Shown here: in pieces, positions 28,170 to 38,149 of the stretch
Layout: every line of letters starts with the position of its first letter
Position numbering within the stretch: position 1 is the first letter of the stretch
Assembly: GCF_035999195.1 (NCBI RefSeq)
Contig: NZ_DASYGY010000009.1
Location: 682,001 to 746,000 of the forward strand
Direction: 5' to 3'
Source: Pseudoxanthomonas sp.
Lineage (GTDB): Bacteria; Pseudomonadota; Gammaproteobacteria; Xanthomonadales; Xanthomonadaceae
DNA: 64,000 nucleotides
Position numbers and translations under genes: made by a program
The notes under the pieces: model-generated
Told to the model about the DNA's origin: nothing
What the model saw: only the letters and a program-made list of their open reading frames with translations
Database searches by the model: none

Positions 28170-29471
28170 TCAGCGGAACACGACGCGCGCGCTTTGCAGC
28201 CGCGGCGTTTCACCGGCCACATCGGTCCACGCCAGCCAGGCGGCACCGTCGTGCCATTGAAGTCGCGGGATGCCGCTCGCGCGTCCGCGTGCGGAGAGGG
28301 TCGCGACCTCGACGCGCTGCGCCCCGCCCCAGGCGGGGTCGTAGCGCCCCAGTACCAGCGTCTGGCGTTCGTCCTGCGCCTGCTCCAGCCAGCTCACCAG
28401 CAGGTGGCCATCGCCGTGGACCAGGCCCAGGCGACCCAGCACCTGCATGCCCTTCGCCAGCGTCACCGGCGTGCCGAACGTATCGCCGGCGTCGTCCGAA
28501 CGTGCCGCACGCAGTTCCGGCATGCCGCCGGCTTCCGTGTACCACGCGACCCAGACCGTGGCACCGTCCGCCACCGCCATCGGTCCGTTGACGGGGCAAC
28601 CGGCGATCTGCCAGCCATCCGCATGCACGTCGCGGGGCGGCGTCCAGCGCTGACCATCGAAGCGGACGATGCGCGTATCGCGGATCTCGCCATCGCCACG
28701 GCCGCGATAGACGACCACCACGCCACGATCCGTCACTGCGGACGAGGTGGTGCAGCAGTCGCAGGTTGAGGTGTCCAGTGGCCACTCTCCCACCTGCTTC
28801 GCCTGCGCATCGTAGGTCGCCGCACGCAGCATCATCGCCGCACCGCCTGCGTGGTCGTGGCCGTCGGCGTCGTGGCCGGCATGTCCGGACGCGGCCTTCT
28901 GCCGGCTGTCGAGCCAGGCGATGCCCAGCCGGTCGCGCGCCTGCGGCCAGAACGTCACGAAGCCGTGGTCGCCCGGTGTTCCCGCAGGATGCACCAGCTG
29001 CGGTGCGCTCCACGTCGCGCCGCCATCGGCGGAACGTACCAGGTCGATGCCGTAGTCCATCCGCGACGGCCCGGTGCTGCGCAGCCAGTGCGCCCACAGC
29101 GAGCCGTCCGGCAGCGCGTACACGTGCGGCGTGTCGGCCCAGTTGACGAACCACGTCGCACCCTCGGCGATCGTGCGCGGCGCTTCCCAGTCCGCAGCCT
29201 GTGCGGGGCGTCGGCTGAAGCGCAGGCGATGGCCGGCCCCGTCCATCGGTTCGATCCAGCTCAACAGCAGCGCGCCGTTCGGTGTGGAGACCAGGTCAGG
29301 CTGTGCGGCACCGGGGGGCGATGGCAGGCGCAACGGCTCCACGAGGGGCGCGGATGCCGACGCAGCCGACGAAGGCGCATCCTCAGGCGAACAGGCCGCG
29401 AGCGCGATGAACAGCATCGGCATGATGGAGCGGGACCAGCGGGACACGGGCATGCGGACGATTCCGGCCAT
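28170..29471 (-). CDS. Sialidase-fold (BNR repeat) lipoprotein with Cys- and His-rich metal-like motifs
   Basis: The 433-residue protein has a lipoprotein signal (lipobox ALAAC, Cys near residue 27). Its body has repeated Asp-box-like strands ([22 protein letters not shown]) typical of six-bladed propellers in the exo-alpha-sialidase group. Distinctive are [12 protein letters not shown] (three Cys), [10 protein letters not shown], and the His-rich loop [15 protein letters not shown], which could bind a metal. It lies next to DUF2946 and TonB-receptor genes on the same strand, so a role in metal handling at the cell surface is a good inference. True sialidase activity is doubtful because the neighbours are not glycan genes. 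Confidence 0.75.
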   Translation of the reverse strand: MAGIVRMPVSRWSRSIMPMLFIALAACSPEDAPSSAASASAPLVEPLRLPSPPGAAQPDLVSTPNGALLLSWIEPMDGAGHRLRFSRRPAQAADWEAPRTIAEGATWFVNWADTPHVYALPDGSLWAHWLRSTGPSRMDYGIDLVRSADGGATWSAPQLVHPAGTPGDHGFVTFWPQARDRLGIAWLDSRQKAASGHAGHDADGHDHAGGAAMMLRAATYDAQAKQVGEWPLDTSTCDCCTTSSAVTDRGVVVVYRGRGDGEIRDTRIVRFDGQRWTPPRDVHADGWQIAGCPVNGPMAVADGATVWVAWYTEAGGMPELRAARSDDAGDTFGTPVTLAKGMQVLGRLGLVHGDGHLLVSWLEQAQDERQTLVLGRYDPAWGGAQRVEVATLSARGRASGIPRLQWHDGAAWLAWTDVAGETPRLQSARVVFR

Positions 29472-29559
29472 CAGGACCTCGCCATTCCACCACGGAACGC
29501 GACCGGCAGCCTGCGACCGCCTGTCGCAGGCCTTCGCGGCGACGGCCGACGCCAGCGTT

Positions 29560-29565
29560 TATCCT
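29560..29565 (+). promoter_or_regulatory. -10 element TATCCT for leaderless xseA
   Basis: TATCCT-TGCACC-ATG has the same six-base spacing as the other leaderless candidates, with no Shine-Dalgarno sequence and no -35 consensus. Confidence 0.5.
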
Positions 29566-29571
29566 TGCACC

Positions 29572-30900
29572 ATGACCGACACCGCACGCGACATCCTCAC
29601 GCCCACCCAGCTCAACACGCTGGCGCGCGACCTGCTGGAGGGCGCGTTTCCGCTGGTGTGGGTGGAAGGCGAACTCGGCAATGTCACCCGTCCCGCCTCC
29701 GGCCACCTGTATTTCACCCTGAAGGACGCACGTGCCCAGGTGCGCTGCGCGATGTTCAAGCCCAAGAGCCAATGGCTGAAGTTCGCGCCCCGCGAAGGCC
29801 TGCGCGTGCTCGCGCGCGGCCGGTTGACCCTGTACGAAGCGCGCGGCGACTACCAGCTGGTCATCGACAGCCTGGAGGAAGCCGGCGAAGGCGCCCTGCG
29901 CCGCGCGTTCGAGGAACTGAGGGCCCGCCTGACGGCGGAAGGGCTCTTCGACGGCACCCGCAAGCGCCCCCTGCCCGCCCACGTGCGGCGCCTCGCCGTG
30001 CTGACCTCGCCCACCGGTGCGGCGGTGCGCGACGTGCTGAGCGTGCTGCAGCGGCGTTTCCCCCTGCTGGAGGTCGACGTGCTGCCCATCCAGGTGCAGG
30101 GCGAGACCGCAGCAGCGCAGATCGTCGACATGCTGCAGCGCGCCGCGCGCAGCGGCCGTTACGACGTGCTGCTGGTCGCCCGCGGCGGCGGCTCGCTGGA
30201 AGATCTGTGGGCGTTCAATGACGAACGACTGGCGCGCGGCATCGCCGCCTCGGCTGTTCCCGTCGTGTCCGCGATCGGCCACGAAACCGACTTCACCCTC
30301 GCCGACTTCGCCGCCGACCTGCGTGCGCCGACGCCCTCCGTCGCCGCCGAACTCCTGGTCCCGGACCGGCGCGACCTGCTGACACGCGTGCAGGGGCTGC
30401 AACGCCGTCTCTCCACTAACCAGGCGCATCGCCTGCGCAATGCCATGCAGCGTGCCGACCGCGCCGCGTTGCGTTTGAATGCGCAGCGTCCGCAGTCGCG
30501 ACTGGACGCACTCCGGCGTCGGCAGGAGGACGCCGCACGCCGCCTGCATGCCCTGTGGCGGCACCAACAGGCCCGTCGCCTGGCCGCACTCCGACATGCC
30601 GATGCCGTCCTTCGCGCGCATGCACCGCAACGTCGCCTCGAACAGCTGCGCACGCGCCTGCTTGCGCTCGCGCCACGGCCCCAGGCCGCCGTCGCACGCA
30701 CCCTTCAGCGCGACGCCCTGCGCCTGCGCGCCCTCGCCCGCTCGCTCGAAGCGGTCAGTCCGCTCGCAACCGTCGCCCGCGGCTACGCGCTGGTGACCAA
30801 GGAAGACGGCACGCTGGTACGCTCGGTGGCGCAGGTGCAGGCCGGCGATCGCCTGGAAGCGCAGGTCGCCGATGGCCGGATGAAGCTACGGGCGGAATAG
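29572..30900 (+). CDS. xseA: Exodeoxyribonuclease VII large subunit
   Basis: The 442-residue protein is the catalytic subunit of exonuclease VII, which degrades single-stranded DNA from either end and works with the small subunit XseB, not encoded nearby. An N-terminal OB-fold ([23 protein letters not shown]) and the catalytic core motifs [28 protein letters not shown] and [21 protein letters not shown] are clear. The rest is the long Arg/Gln-rich coiled coil of the family. A longer upstream frame exists, but this ATG begins the conserved N-terminus. Confidence 0.96.
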   Translation: MTDTARDILTPTQLNTLARDLLEGAFPLVWVEGELGNVTRPASGHLYFTLKDARAQVRCAMFKPKSQWLKFAPREGLRVLARGRLTLYEARGDYQLVIDSLEEAGEGALRRAFEELRARLTAEGLFDGTRKRPLPAHVRRLAVLTSPTGAAVRDVLSVLQRRFPLLEVDVLPIQVQGETAAAQIVDMLQRAARSGRYDVLLVARGGGSLEDLWAFNDERLARGIAASAVPVVSAIGHETDFTLADFAADLRAPTPSVAAELLVPDRRDLLTRVQGLQRRLSTNQAHRLRNAMQRADRAALRLNAQRPQSRLDALRRRQEDAARRLHALWRHQQARRLAALRHADAVLRAHAPQRRLEQLRTRLLALAPRPQAAVARTLQRDALRLRALARSLEAVSPLATVARGYALVTKEDGTLVRSVAQVQAGDRLEAQVADGRMKLRAE

Positions 30901-30984
30901 CGGTATCGAGGCAACCCCGTTTCTTGCACTCTCTTCGTATCAGCCCACTCCCCACGAACAATCGTCTTGCCCGGAGTACGCCCC

Positions 30985-31329
30985 ATGATCACCCGCGAAC
31001 AACTGGTCGAGATGTTCGACAACATGGCCCGGGAGACGGCCTGGGACCTGCGCAAGCCGCTGGTGTGGGGCTACTTCTTCACCCATGGCTCGCGCGCGCC
31101 GCTGGAGGCGGTCGTCCCGCTGCTGCAGGAACAGGGTTATCGCGTGATCGCGCTGTACCTGGAAGACAAGGACCACCGCAAGGATCCCGACCTGTGGTGG
31201 CTGCATGTCGAGAAGACCGAGGTGCATACGCCGGACAGCCTGCACGAGCGCAACCAGGCGCTGTACCGATTCGCCGAGGCGCACGGCCTGGATGCCTACG
31301 ACGGCATGGATGTAGGCGCGATCGACTGA
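30985..31329 (+). CDS. rraB: RNase E inhibitor RraB-family protein
   Basis: The 114-residue cytosolic protein has the RraB fold pattern, with acidic patches and the motif YLEDKDHRKDPDLWWLHVEKTE. Family members bind RNase E and dampen mRNA decay in gammaproteobacteria. The start at 30985 is supported by GGAG; the frame opens 18 bases earlier. It lies 84 bases after xseA on the same strand, and no regulatory connection between them is visible. Confidence 0.85.
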   Translation: MITREQLVEMFDNMARETAWDLRKPLVWGYFFTHGSRAPLEAVVPLLQEQGYRVIALYLEDKDHRKDPDLWWLHVEKTEVHTPDSLHERNQALYRFAEAHGLDAYDGMDVGAID

Positions 31330-31435
31330 CGGAGGCTCGCCCCTGTGGCGCGCCCGCCAGGAATCGCGCCAGGCCTTCAACCCCGTTCCACTGCCCCACG
31401 CGTTCGACTCCCTGCCCAACACACGGAGTCACGCC

Positions 31436-33211
31436 ATGTCGCACCGTCTGACCGTCACCCTGCTGGCCACCGCCCTGCTGGCCGCCTGCCAGTCCAATCC
31501 CACCGCCGAGCAATCGCCCGAGACCGACGCAGCCACCGCGGCGACTGATGCGTACGTCGCCAAGGAAGCCGCAGCCGTTGCGCATCGCGAACAGGCCACG
31601 CTCGACCGTGTGGTCGTCACGGGCGCCCGACTGCGCAGCGAGCAGGCCAAAGCCGCGATGGCGACCGGCCATGCCTACGCACCCGCATCGCCGCCTCCAC
31701 CGCCCGCGCCGGTGATGACCCAGGAGTACCGCATCGCCAACGTGGCCATCGTTCCGCAGGCCAATCCGGCCAACACCGAGAGGTACGCCGAGCGCGACGA
31801 CAATCCGGTGCGCCGGACGCTGGACGAGCCCGTCTCGACCTTCTCGGTCGACGTCGACACCGGCAGCTACAGCAACGTGCGCCGCATGCTGCGCGAGGGC
31901 CAGCGACCGCCGGCCGATGCCGTGCGCGCGGAAGAGTTCATCAACTACTTCCGCTATGGCCACGCCGCGCCCGCCGACCGCAGCCGCCCGTTCAATGTCA
32001 CGACCGAACTCTCGCCGGCGCCGTGGAACGCCAAGCGCCAGCTGCTGATGGTCGGCATCAAGGGGTACGACGTGCCGAAGGCGACGCTGCCGCCGGCGAA
32101 CCTGGTGTTCCTGCTCGACACTTCGGGCTCGATGGAGTCGCCGGACAAGCTGCCGCTGCTGAAGCAGTCCTTCGCCCAGTTGGTTCCGCAACTGCGTGCG
32201 CAAGACCGCGTCAGCATCGTCGTCTATGCCGGTTCGGCCGGCCTGGTGCTGCCGCCGACGCCCGGCAACCAGCATGACGAGATTCTGGCCGCGCTGGATC
32301 GCCTGCAGGCCGGCGGCAGCACCAACGGCGGCGACGGCATCCGCCTCGCCTACGCGATGGCGAAGCAGGCGTTCGTCAGGGACGGCGTGAACCGGGTGAT
32401 CCTGGCCACCGATGGTGATTTCAATGTCGGCACGGTCAGCCAGGATGCGCTGAAAACCATGGTCGCCGACCAGCGCGCCTCCGGCATCGCGCTGACGACG
32501 CTCGGCTTCGGCACCGGCAACTACAACGATGCGCTGGCCGAGAAGCTGGCCGACGTCGGCGACGGCAACCACGCCTACATCGACACGCTGCAGGAAGGCC
32601 GCAAGGTACTGGTGGACGAGATGCAGTCCACGCTGCTGACCATCGCCCGCGACGTCAAGATCCAGGTCGAGTTCAATCCTGCGGTGGTGTCCGAGTACCG
32701 CCTGATCGGCTACGAGAACCGCGTGCTGGCTAACGAGGACTTCGCCAACGACAAGGTCGATGCCGGCGACATCGGCGCGGGCCACGAAGTCACCGCGCTG
32801 TACGAGATCACGCCGACCGGCAACGGCGCCGACCGACTCCCCGCGCTGCGCTACGGCGGCAAGCAGGTCGCCGCAGGCGCGTCGACCGAGGAGGTCGCGC
32901 ATGTGCGCCTGCGCTACAAGCTGCCCGGCCAGGACAGCAGCCGGCTGATCGAGACACCGATCACACGGACATCGCTGACCACGAAACCCAGCGATGCGTT
33001 CCGCTTCGCCGCCGCGGTGGCGGCCTATGCCGACCTGCTGCGCGGTGGCAGGCGCATCGACGGCTGGAGCTGGAACGACGTGGCGATGGCGGCGCGTGCG
33101 GCGAGCGGCCGCGATCCGCATGGCCTGAAGGCGGAGTTCGTCGGCATGGTGGACCAGGCCGAGCGGCTGGTCGCCGTACGGGGCGATACGCCCGCCATCG
33201 CAGGCGAGTAA
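31436..33211 (+). CDS. YfbK-type von Willebrand factor A lipoprotein
   Basis: The 591-residue protein has a lipoprotein signal (LLAAC, Cys18). Residues about 100-200 form the YfbK N-terminal region with FSVDVDTGSYSNVRR and EEFINYFRYG. A VWA domain (about 220-400) carries a perfect MIDAS motif DTSGS. The C-terminal part is the DUF3520-type domain. Unusually, residues 56-66 read LDRVVVTGARL, like the N-terminal signature of TonB receptors (see findings). VWA lipoproteins of this type may act in envelope assembly or stress, but the function is unknown. GGAG precedes the start. Confidence 0.85.
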   Translation: MSHRLTVTLLATALLAACQSNPTAEQSPETDAATAATDAYVAKEAAAVAHREQATLDRVVVTGARLRSEQAKAAMATGHAYAPASPPPPPAPVMTQEYRIANVAIVPQANPANTERYAERDDNPVRRTLDEPVSTFSVDVDTGSYSNVRRMLREGQRPPADAVRAEEFINYFRYGHAAPADRSRPFNVTTELSPAPWNAKRQLLMVGIKGYDVPKATLPPANLVFLLDTSGSMESPDKLPLLKQSFAQLVPQLRAQDRVSIVVYAGSAGLVLPPTPGNQHDEILAALDRLQAGGSTNGGDGIRLAYAMAKQAFVRDGVNRVILATDGDFNVGTVSQDALKTMVADQRASGIALTTLGFGTGNYNDALAEKLADVGDGNHAYIDTLQEGRKVLVDEMQSTLLTIARDVKIQVEFNPAVVSEYRLIGYENRVLANEDFANDKVDAGDIGAGHEVTALYEITPTGNGADRLPALRYGGKQVAAGASTEEVAHVRLRYKLPGQDSSRLIETPITRTSLTTKPSDAFRFAAAVAAYADLLRGGRRIDGWSWNDVAMAARAASGRDPHGLKAEFVGMVDQAERLVAVRGDTPAIAGE

Positions 33212-33292
33212 GGTCGATGCGGCCGTGGTCCAGGGACGGACCCCTTCATACGTCAGCAGCCCAGCCGACCGATGCCGCCCAGGCCGATATCC

Positions 33293-36199
33293 TCACGCCA
33301 CGTCGGCGACGATCGCGTCCATCTGCGCCGCGGGCCGACCCAGCAGGTAGCCTTGGCCGAGGTGGCATCCCAGGTCCAACAGCGCCTGCCGCTGCTCTTC
33401 CGTCTCCACACCCTCGGCGATCGTCTCGATGCCCAGCGTACTGGCCAGCGCCAGGATGGCGCGCACCAGCGCCAGGCTTTCCGGCCGCGCTTCGTTGCCC
33501 AGGCCGGAGACGAAGCTGCGGTCGATCTTCAGCACCGAGATCGGGAAGCGGTGCAGGTAGGACAGCGCCGAGAAGCCGGTGCCGAAATCGTCCAGCTGCG
33601 CGAGGATGCCGTGCTGCCGCAGCGTACGCAGGATGCGCAGCGTGCGCGGCGCATCGTCGAGCAGCGCGACTTCGGTGATCTCGAGCCGCAGCCGCGACGG
33701 ATCGGCGCCCTGCGCCTCGAACATCGCCAGCAGGCGGTCGCCGAAATCGGGCGACCGGAAATGCCGCGGCGAGACGTTCACCGAAATGTAGCCCTCCACG
33801 CCGCGCGCGATCTGCCGCACCACCTGCTCGTAGAGCAGCCAGTCGACCTGTTCGATCAGCCCGCTGTCCTCGCCCACGCCGATGAACTCGGCCGGCAGCA
33901 GCAGGCCGCGCCGTTCGTGCTGCCAGCGCAGCAGCGCCTCGTGGCCTATCACCCGGCCGTCGTCCATGCGGCGGATGGGTTGGTAGAACGGCAGGAAGTC
34001 GCGGTGATTGATCGCCCGGCGCAGGTCGGCTTCCAGGTCCAGGCTCTGCATGGCGGCTTCGCGCATCGCCTCGTCGAACATGGCGCAGCGGTCGCGACCC
34101 TGCTCCTTCGCCCGGTACATCGCCGCATCCGCATCGCGCAGCAGTTCCTCGCCGTTGCGGTAGCGCGGATGCCAGACGGCGATGCCCAGGCTCGCCGAAG
34201 GAAACAGTTCGCGCCCGCCCACCCACATCGGCAAGCCCAGCACGGCGAGCAGTCGCTGGGCGAAATCGCGCACGTTCTCCACGCCCTCGGCGTATTCGAC
34301 CAGCAGCGCGAACTCGTCGCCGCCCAGGCGCGACACCACGTCCTCGTCGCGCACGCTCATGGTGATGCGGCGGGCCACCTCCACCAGCAGTTCGTCGCCG
34401 GCGGCGTGGCCCATGCTGTCGTTGACCAGCTTGAAGCGGTCCAGATCCAGGAACAGCACCGCGAACGCCTGGCCGTCGCCATGCCTTGCGCGCTCGATGG
34501 AGGCGGCCAACCGGTCCAGCAGGTGCGGACGGTTGGGCAGGCCGGTCAGGGCATCGTGCGTGGCCTGGTGGGTGAGCTGCTGCTCGATGCGCAGGCGCTC
34601 GCCGATCTGCGCGCGCAGCTGATGGTTGGCCTCGGCCAGCTCCCGCGTACGCTCGTCGACGCGCCGTTCCAGCTCGGCGTGCGCGCTGCGCAGCCGCTCC
34701 TGCGCGCGCTGGCGGTCCAGGCCGTTGCCGATGTGGTGGGCCACGAACGTCAGCAGGTTCTGGTCGTGCGAGGTGAACTTCACCTCTTCGGAATAGCTCT
34801 GCACCACCACCGTGCCGACGACGTCCTCGCCGCGGAACAGGGGCACGCCCAGCCAGCTGTGGGCCGGCGGACCGTGCTGCGACAGCTTGCCCTCTTCCGC
34901 CAGCTGGCCGATCAGCGCGCGATCGGCCAGCAGCGGACGACCGGTGGCGATGACGTACTCGGTCAGGCCGTTGGTCAGCCGCCGCGCCTTGCGCATCGGG
35001 TCGCGTTCGTCGATCGAATACGGGAAGTTGAGCTGTTCTCCATCGTCGGAGACCAGCGCGATGTAGAAGTTGCGCGCGTCGATCAGCTCGTCGACCACCA
35101 CGTGCACGTCCGCGTAGAAACGCTCCAGGCTTTCCGAGGTGATGGCCAGGTCGGTGATGCGGAACAGCGCGCGCTGCAGCTTTTCGGCACGCTTGCGCTC
35201 CATGATCTCGGCCTGCAGCTCGCGGTTGGCGCGCTGCAGTTCGTGCGTGCGCACCGCCACGCGATGCTCCAGTTCGACATGCGCGTGCTTGCGGTCGAGC
35301 GCGGTGAGGATGTGCTGCGCCACGTAGCCCAGCAGCGCACGATCCTCGTCGGCGTAGCTGGCCGGCGCGTCGTAGCTCTGCACCACGATGGCGCCGCAGA
35401 CGCGGTCGTCGCGGCGCATCGGCACGCCCAGCCAGTCCAGGCTGTCCGGGCCATGCGAGGGATCGCGCACGACGCCCAGCTTCTGCCGGATCACCGCCGA
35501 TGGCCCGCGCAGCGGCTGGCCGTGGCGCAGCAGGGCGAAGGTCATGCTGTTGGCCATTTCCTCCTCGCCGAATTCGCGCTCGGGCTCGGCGACGTAGGGA
35601 TCGCGCTGGTCGGCGAAATACAGGAAGCGCACGGTGCGGCGCTGATCGTCGTACAGCACGATGTAGCAGTTCTCCGCGTACATCAGCGAGTTCACCACCG
35701 CATGGATGCGGCGGAGCATCTCCGGCATTTCCAGGTCGGCACCGGCCAGGTCGGCGATCTCGTAGAGCGCCTGCTGCAGCCGCTTGGACTTCTCCAGCGA
35801 CACCACCCGCGCCTGCGCGCGCGCCGCGTCCAGCGAGGTCACCAGCAACGTGCGCGCCAGCAGGACCCAGGACGCTTCCTCGGCCTCCGCCAACGGCTGT
35901 GGACACGCCAGCGCCAGCGCCACGCGGGCATTGCCGTCGGCATTGTCCCAGGCATGCACGCGCAGTTCGGGGCCGTCGTGCCCGACCCCGCCGTCGGCAA
36001 GCGCATGCTCGGCCAGGCGACGCAACGAGGCCGGCGCGTTCGGCGTGGCACCACCGCCGTTGCCCAGGGCCCAGTCGCGCCAGCACACCGCCAGTTCCGC
36101 GCCCTCCGGCAGCATGCCGCCCAGCACGCGCACGAGGTGGTCCGCCGGGGAGGCGTCCACGCGGTCCGGATTGTCGGCGCTGATCGATGGCGTAGGCAT
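33293..36199 (-). CDS. GAF-GAF-GGDEF-EAL cyclic di-GMP protein
   Basis: The 968-residue soluble protein has an N-terminal region of about 140 residues. Two GAF domains follow (about 147-303 and 347-495), each followed by a similar coiled coil, so the unit looks like an internal duplication. Then come a GGDEF domain (SRLGGDEF at 623-630) and an EAL domain with EALLRW and DDFGTGFSAL. Both catalytic motifs appear intact, so it could make or degrade c-di-GMP depending on which domain is active. GAF domains suggest a small-ligand or redox input. The ATG at 36199 is used; the frame opens further upstream, inside the divergent region. Confidence 0.9.
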   Translation of the reverse strand: MPTPSISADNPDRVDASPADHLVRVLGGMLPEGAELAVCWRDWALGNGGGATPNAPASLRRLAEHALADGGVGHDGPELRVHAWDNADGNARVALALACPQPLAEAEEASWVLLARTLLVTSLDAARAQARVVSLEKSKRLQQALYEIADLAGADLEMPEMLRRIHAVVNSLMYAENCYIVLYDDQRRTVRFLYFADQRDPYVAEPEREFGEEEMANSMTFALLRHGQPLRGPSAVIRQKLGVVRDPSHGPDSLDWLGVPMRRDDRVCGAIVVQSYDAPASYADEDRALLGYVAQHILTALDRKHAHVELEHRVAVRTHELQRANRELQAEIMERKRAEKLQRALFRITDLAITSESLERFYADVHVVVDELIDARNFYIALVSDDGEQLNFPYSIDERDPMRKARRLTNGLTEYVIATGRPLLADRALIGQLAEEGKLSQHGPPAHSWLGVPLFRGEDVVGTVVVQSYSEEVKFTSHDQNLLTFVAHHIGNGLDRQRAQERLRSAHAELERRVDERTRELAEANHQLRAQIGERLRIEQQLTHQATHDALTGLPNRPHLLDRLAASIERARHGDGQAFAVLFLDLDRFKLVNDSMGHAAGDELLVEVARRITMSVRDEDVVSRLGGDEFALLVEYAEGVENVRDFAQRLLAVLGLPMWVGGRELFPSASLGIAVWHPRYRNGEELLRDADAAMYRAKEQGRDRCAMFDEAMREAAMQSLDLEADLRRAINHRDFLPFYQPIRRMDDGRVIGHEALLRWQHERRGLLLPAEFIGVGEDSGLIEQVDWLLYEQVVRQIARGVEGYISVNVSPRHFRSPDFGDRLLAMFEAQGADPSRLRLEITEVALLDDAPRTLRILRTLRQHGILAQLDDFGTGFSALSYLHRFPISVLKIDRSFVSGLGNEARPESLALVRAILALASTLGIETIAEGVETEEQRQALLDLGCHLGQGYLLGRPAAQMDAIVADVA

Positions 36200-36448
36200 G
36201 ACCGTGGTCCGACCGAGTCGGTGTGCGATATCCGGAGTCCCCAGCAGCGAGCATACCGCCTGCCACCCCCTGAACGGAAACGCCGCCGGCAACCCCTGCG
36301 CCACCGCCCGGACGTTCGCCATGGCTGTGCTCGCTCCCCTCGCCACTGCCGGTTTCCTCGTGCCCGTGACCGCCGCACGCGGCCGGGAATGCATGAACGC
36401 GGCGGTCGACGTCTCCGGTCCCGTCTTCACGGGCGCTCGGGGACCGCT

Positions 36449-36454
36449 TACGCT
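36449..36454 (+). promoter_or_regulatory. Possible -10 (TACGCT) for the sigma factor gene
   Basis: TACGCT lies seven bases before the GTG start, with no Shine-Dalgarno sequence. The spacing is one base longer than in the six main leaderless candidates. Confidence 0.3.
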
Positions 36455-36461
36455 GGCGGCG

Positions 36462-37016
36462 GTGAACGACCTTGCCGAACCCGCCGATGAAACCCTGATG
36501 CTCGCCTATGCGGCCGGTGACGCGTCGGCCTTCGAGCAGCTTTACGCCCGCCATCGCGGCCCGCTGTACCGCTTTCTGTTGCGGCACCTGCGCGATGCGG
36601 CGCTGGCCGACGAGTTCTTCCAGGACACCTGGCAGCGCGTGATCGCGGCGCGCGAGGGCTGGAAACCGGACGCGGCGTTCGGGACCTGGCTGTACCGGAT
36701 CGCGCACAATCGCCTCAACGACCACTGGCGCGCATCGAAACACCGCCCCGCGGCGCCCCATGATGCGGAGGAGCGCACCGCGCGCGTGCCGGACCCGGAC
36801 ACGCCGGAGCGGCAGCTGTCCGAGTTCGAGCAGCGGCGGCGGTTGCAGCTGGCCATGGACGAATTGCCGCCCGAGCAGCGCGGGGTGCTGCTGTTGCGGC
36901 TGGAGCAGGAACTGACCCTGGAGGAGATCGGCGAGATCACCGGCGTGGGCCGGGAGACCGTGAAGTCGCGCCTGCGGTATGCGATGGACCGGTTGCGGAC
37001 GAGGTTGAACGAATGA
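36462..37016 (+). CDS. ECF-type RNA polymerase sigma factor
   Basis: The 184-residue protein has sigma region 2 (AFEQLYARHRGPLYRFL; DAALADEFFQDTWQRVI; FGTWLYRIAHNRLNDHWR) and region 4 (LPPEQRGVLLLRLEQELTLEEIGEI, GRETVKSRLRYAMDRLR), typical of extracytoplasmic-function sigma factors. The GTG at 36462 gives the usual length; in-frame ATGs further upstream (36393) would add an unusual tail. Its stop overlaps the following gene by four bases (ATGA), and that gene has the layout of an anti-sigma factor, so they form a regulatory pair. The target promoters are unknown. Confidence 0.9.
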   Translation: MNDLAEPADETLMLAYAAGDASAFEQLYARHRGPLYRFLLRHLRDAALADEFFQDTWQRVIAAREGWKPDAAFGTWLYRIAHNRLNDHWRASKHRPAAPHDAEERTARVPDPDTPERQLSEFEQRRRLQLAMDELPPEQRGVLLLRLEQELTLEEIGEITGVGRETVKSRLRYAMDRLRTRLNE

Positions 37017-38149
37017 GCATGCCCCACGAGCCCCTGACCCCCGAAGAGCGTGCCCTCGCGCAGTCGCTGTCGCGGCTGGGACCGCATGGCGGTCCGTCGC
37101 CCGACCTGGATGCGCGCATCCTCGGTGCCGCGCGCGCGGCGGTGCAGGCCGCCCCGGCAGGTGGTGGCCAGGTCCCGCCCACGCGTCGTCGCTGGCCGCT
37201 GGGCATGGGGGTGGCCGCCTCGGTGCTGCTCGCCGCGGGTATCGCCTGGCAGCTGCGGCCGATGCATGACGTGCCGGTCGCCAGCGAAGTACCCACGGAT
37301 ACGTCCGCGTCGGCCGGTGTGCCCGCAGGAAACGTGGACGTCGCCGCAGCCGATGCTGCGGCGCCGGTGCCGATCACCGACAGTCCTCCCGCGAGGATGG
37401 TGGCCGAGGAGGCGCCTGCGCCGATGGCCGCCAAGGTGATGCCACCCCCGCCCGTCGGACGCGCGGCGACCGCGTCGGGGCCGGCACGCCAGAACGCCGA
37501 GGCGGCCGCCCGCCAGGAGCCCGCACCGAGGCGCAGCCCGCTGGCGATCATTCCGCCGGCACCACCCAGTCCGCCCGCGCCCGCCGCCGCCGAGGCGGCG
37601 CCGCAGGCGTTCCCGGTGGATGCCGACGCCTATCTGCCGTCGGCTCCCGCTCCCGCCGCGGCGGCCGTGCCGGAGGCCGCACAGCGCGAACGCATGCAAT
37701 ACCGCGCGGCGACTCCGCAAGAGCAGGAGCAACGGCTCCGCTACGACGAAGCGCGGCGCGATGCGGCCGCCAAGGCCGAAGACAGCCGCACGCTCGACGC
37801 CGTCACGGTGACCGGAAGTCGGGTGAGTGCGCGCGAACGCCGCGCCAGGGCGGCCGAGATCACGTCGATACCTGCGCCTCCTGCAGCCCCCCCTGCTCCT
37901 CCTGCGCCAGCGGCCAGCGCCGGCAGCATCCAGCCCAGCGCGGCGCGCAACGCACTGCGTCGCACCGACCTGCAGGTGCCGGTCGACGCGGACACGCGAC
38001 TGCCGCCCGAAGAATGGCTGGACCGCATCCGCCTGCGCCGCGACCTGGGCGACGACGCCAACGCCCTGCGCAGCCTGCAGTTGTTCGTGCAGGAGCATCC
38101 GTTCCAGCGCGTGCCGGACGACCTGCGCCCGCTGCTCGGCAACCCGTGA
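37013..38149 (+). CDS. Probable anti-sigma factor, single-pass, Pro/Ala-rich, with TonB-receptor-like motif
   Basis: The 378-residue protein has a cytosolic N-terminus of about 60 residues (PDLDARILGAARAA motif), one membrane segment at 61-80 (WPLGMGVAASVLLAAGIAWQ), and a long Pro/Ala-rich periplasmic part. This is the layout of anti-sigma factors, and it overlaps the sigma gene by four bases. Residues 261-271 read LDAVTVTGSRV, a motif normally at the N-terminus of TonB-dependent receptors. A C-terminal domain (about 310-378; PEEWLDRIRLRRDLGDDANAL) looks globular. The family is not certain. Confidence 0.75.
   Translation: MSMPHEPLTPEERALAQSLSRLGPHGGPSPDLDARILGAARAAVQAAPAGGGQVPPTRRRWPLGMGVAASVLLAAGIAWQLRPMHDVPVASEVPTDTSASAGVPAGNVDVAAADAAAPVPITDSPPARMVAEEAPAPMAAKVMPPPPVGRAATASGPARQNAEAAARQEPAPRRSPLAIIPPAPPSPPAPAAAEAAPQAFPVDADAYLPSAPAPAAAAVPEAAQRERMQYRAATPQEQEQRLRYDEARRDAAAKAEDSRTLDAVTVTGSRVSARERRARAAEITSIPAPPAAPPAPPAPAASAGSIQPSAARNALRRTDLQVPVDADTRLPPEEWLDRIRLRRDLGDDANALRSLQLFVQEHPFQRVPDDLRPLLGNP

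Noticed and set aside
29074..29571. Extended N-terminus for xseA
   Set aside because: It overlaps the opposite-strand lipoprotein gene and lacks conservation. The OB-fold begins at the ATG at 29572.
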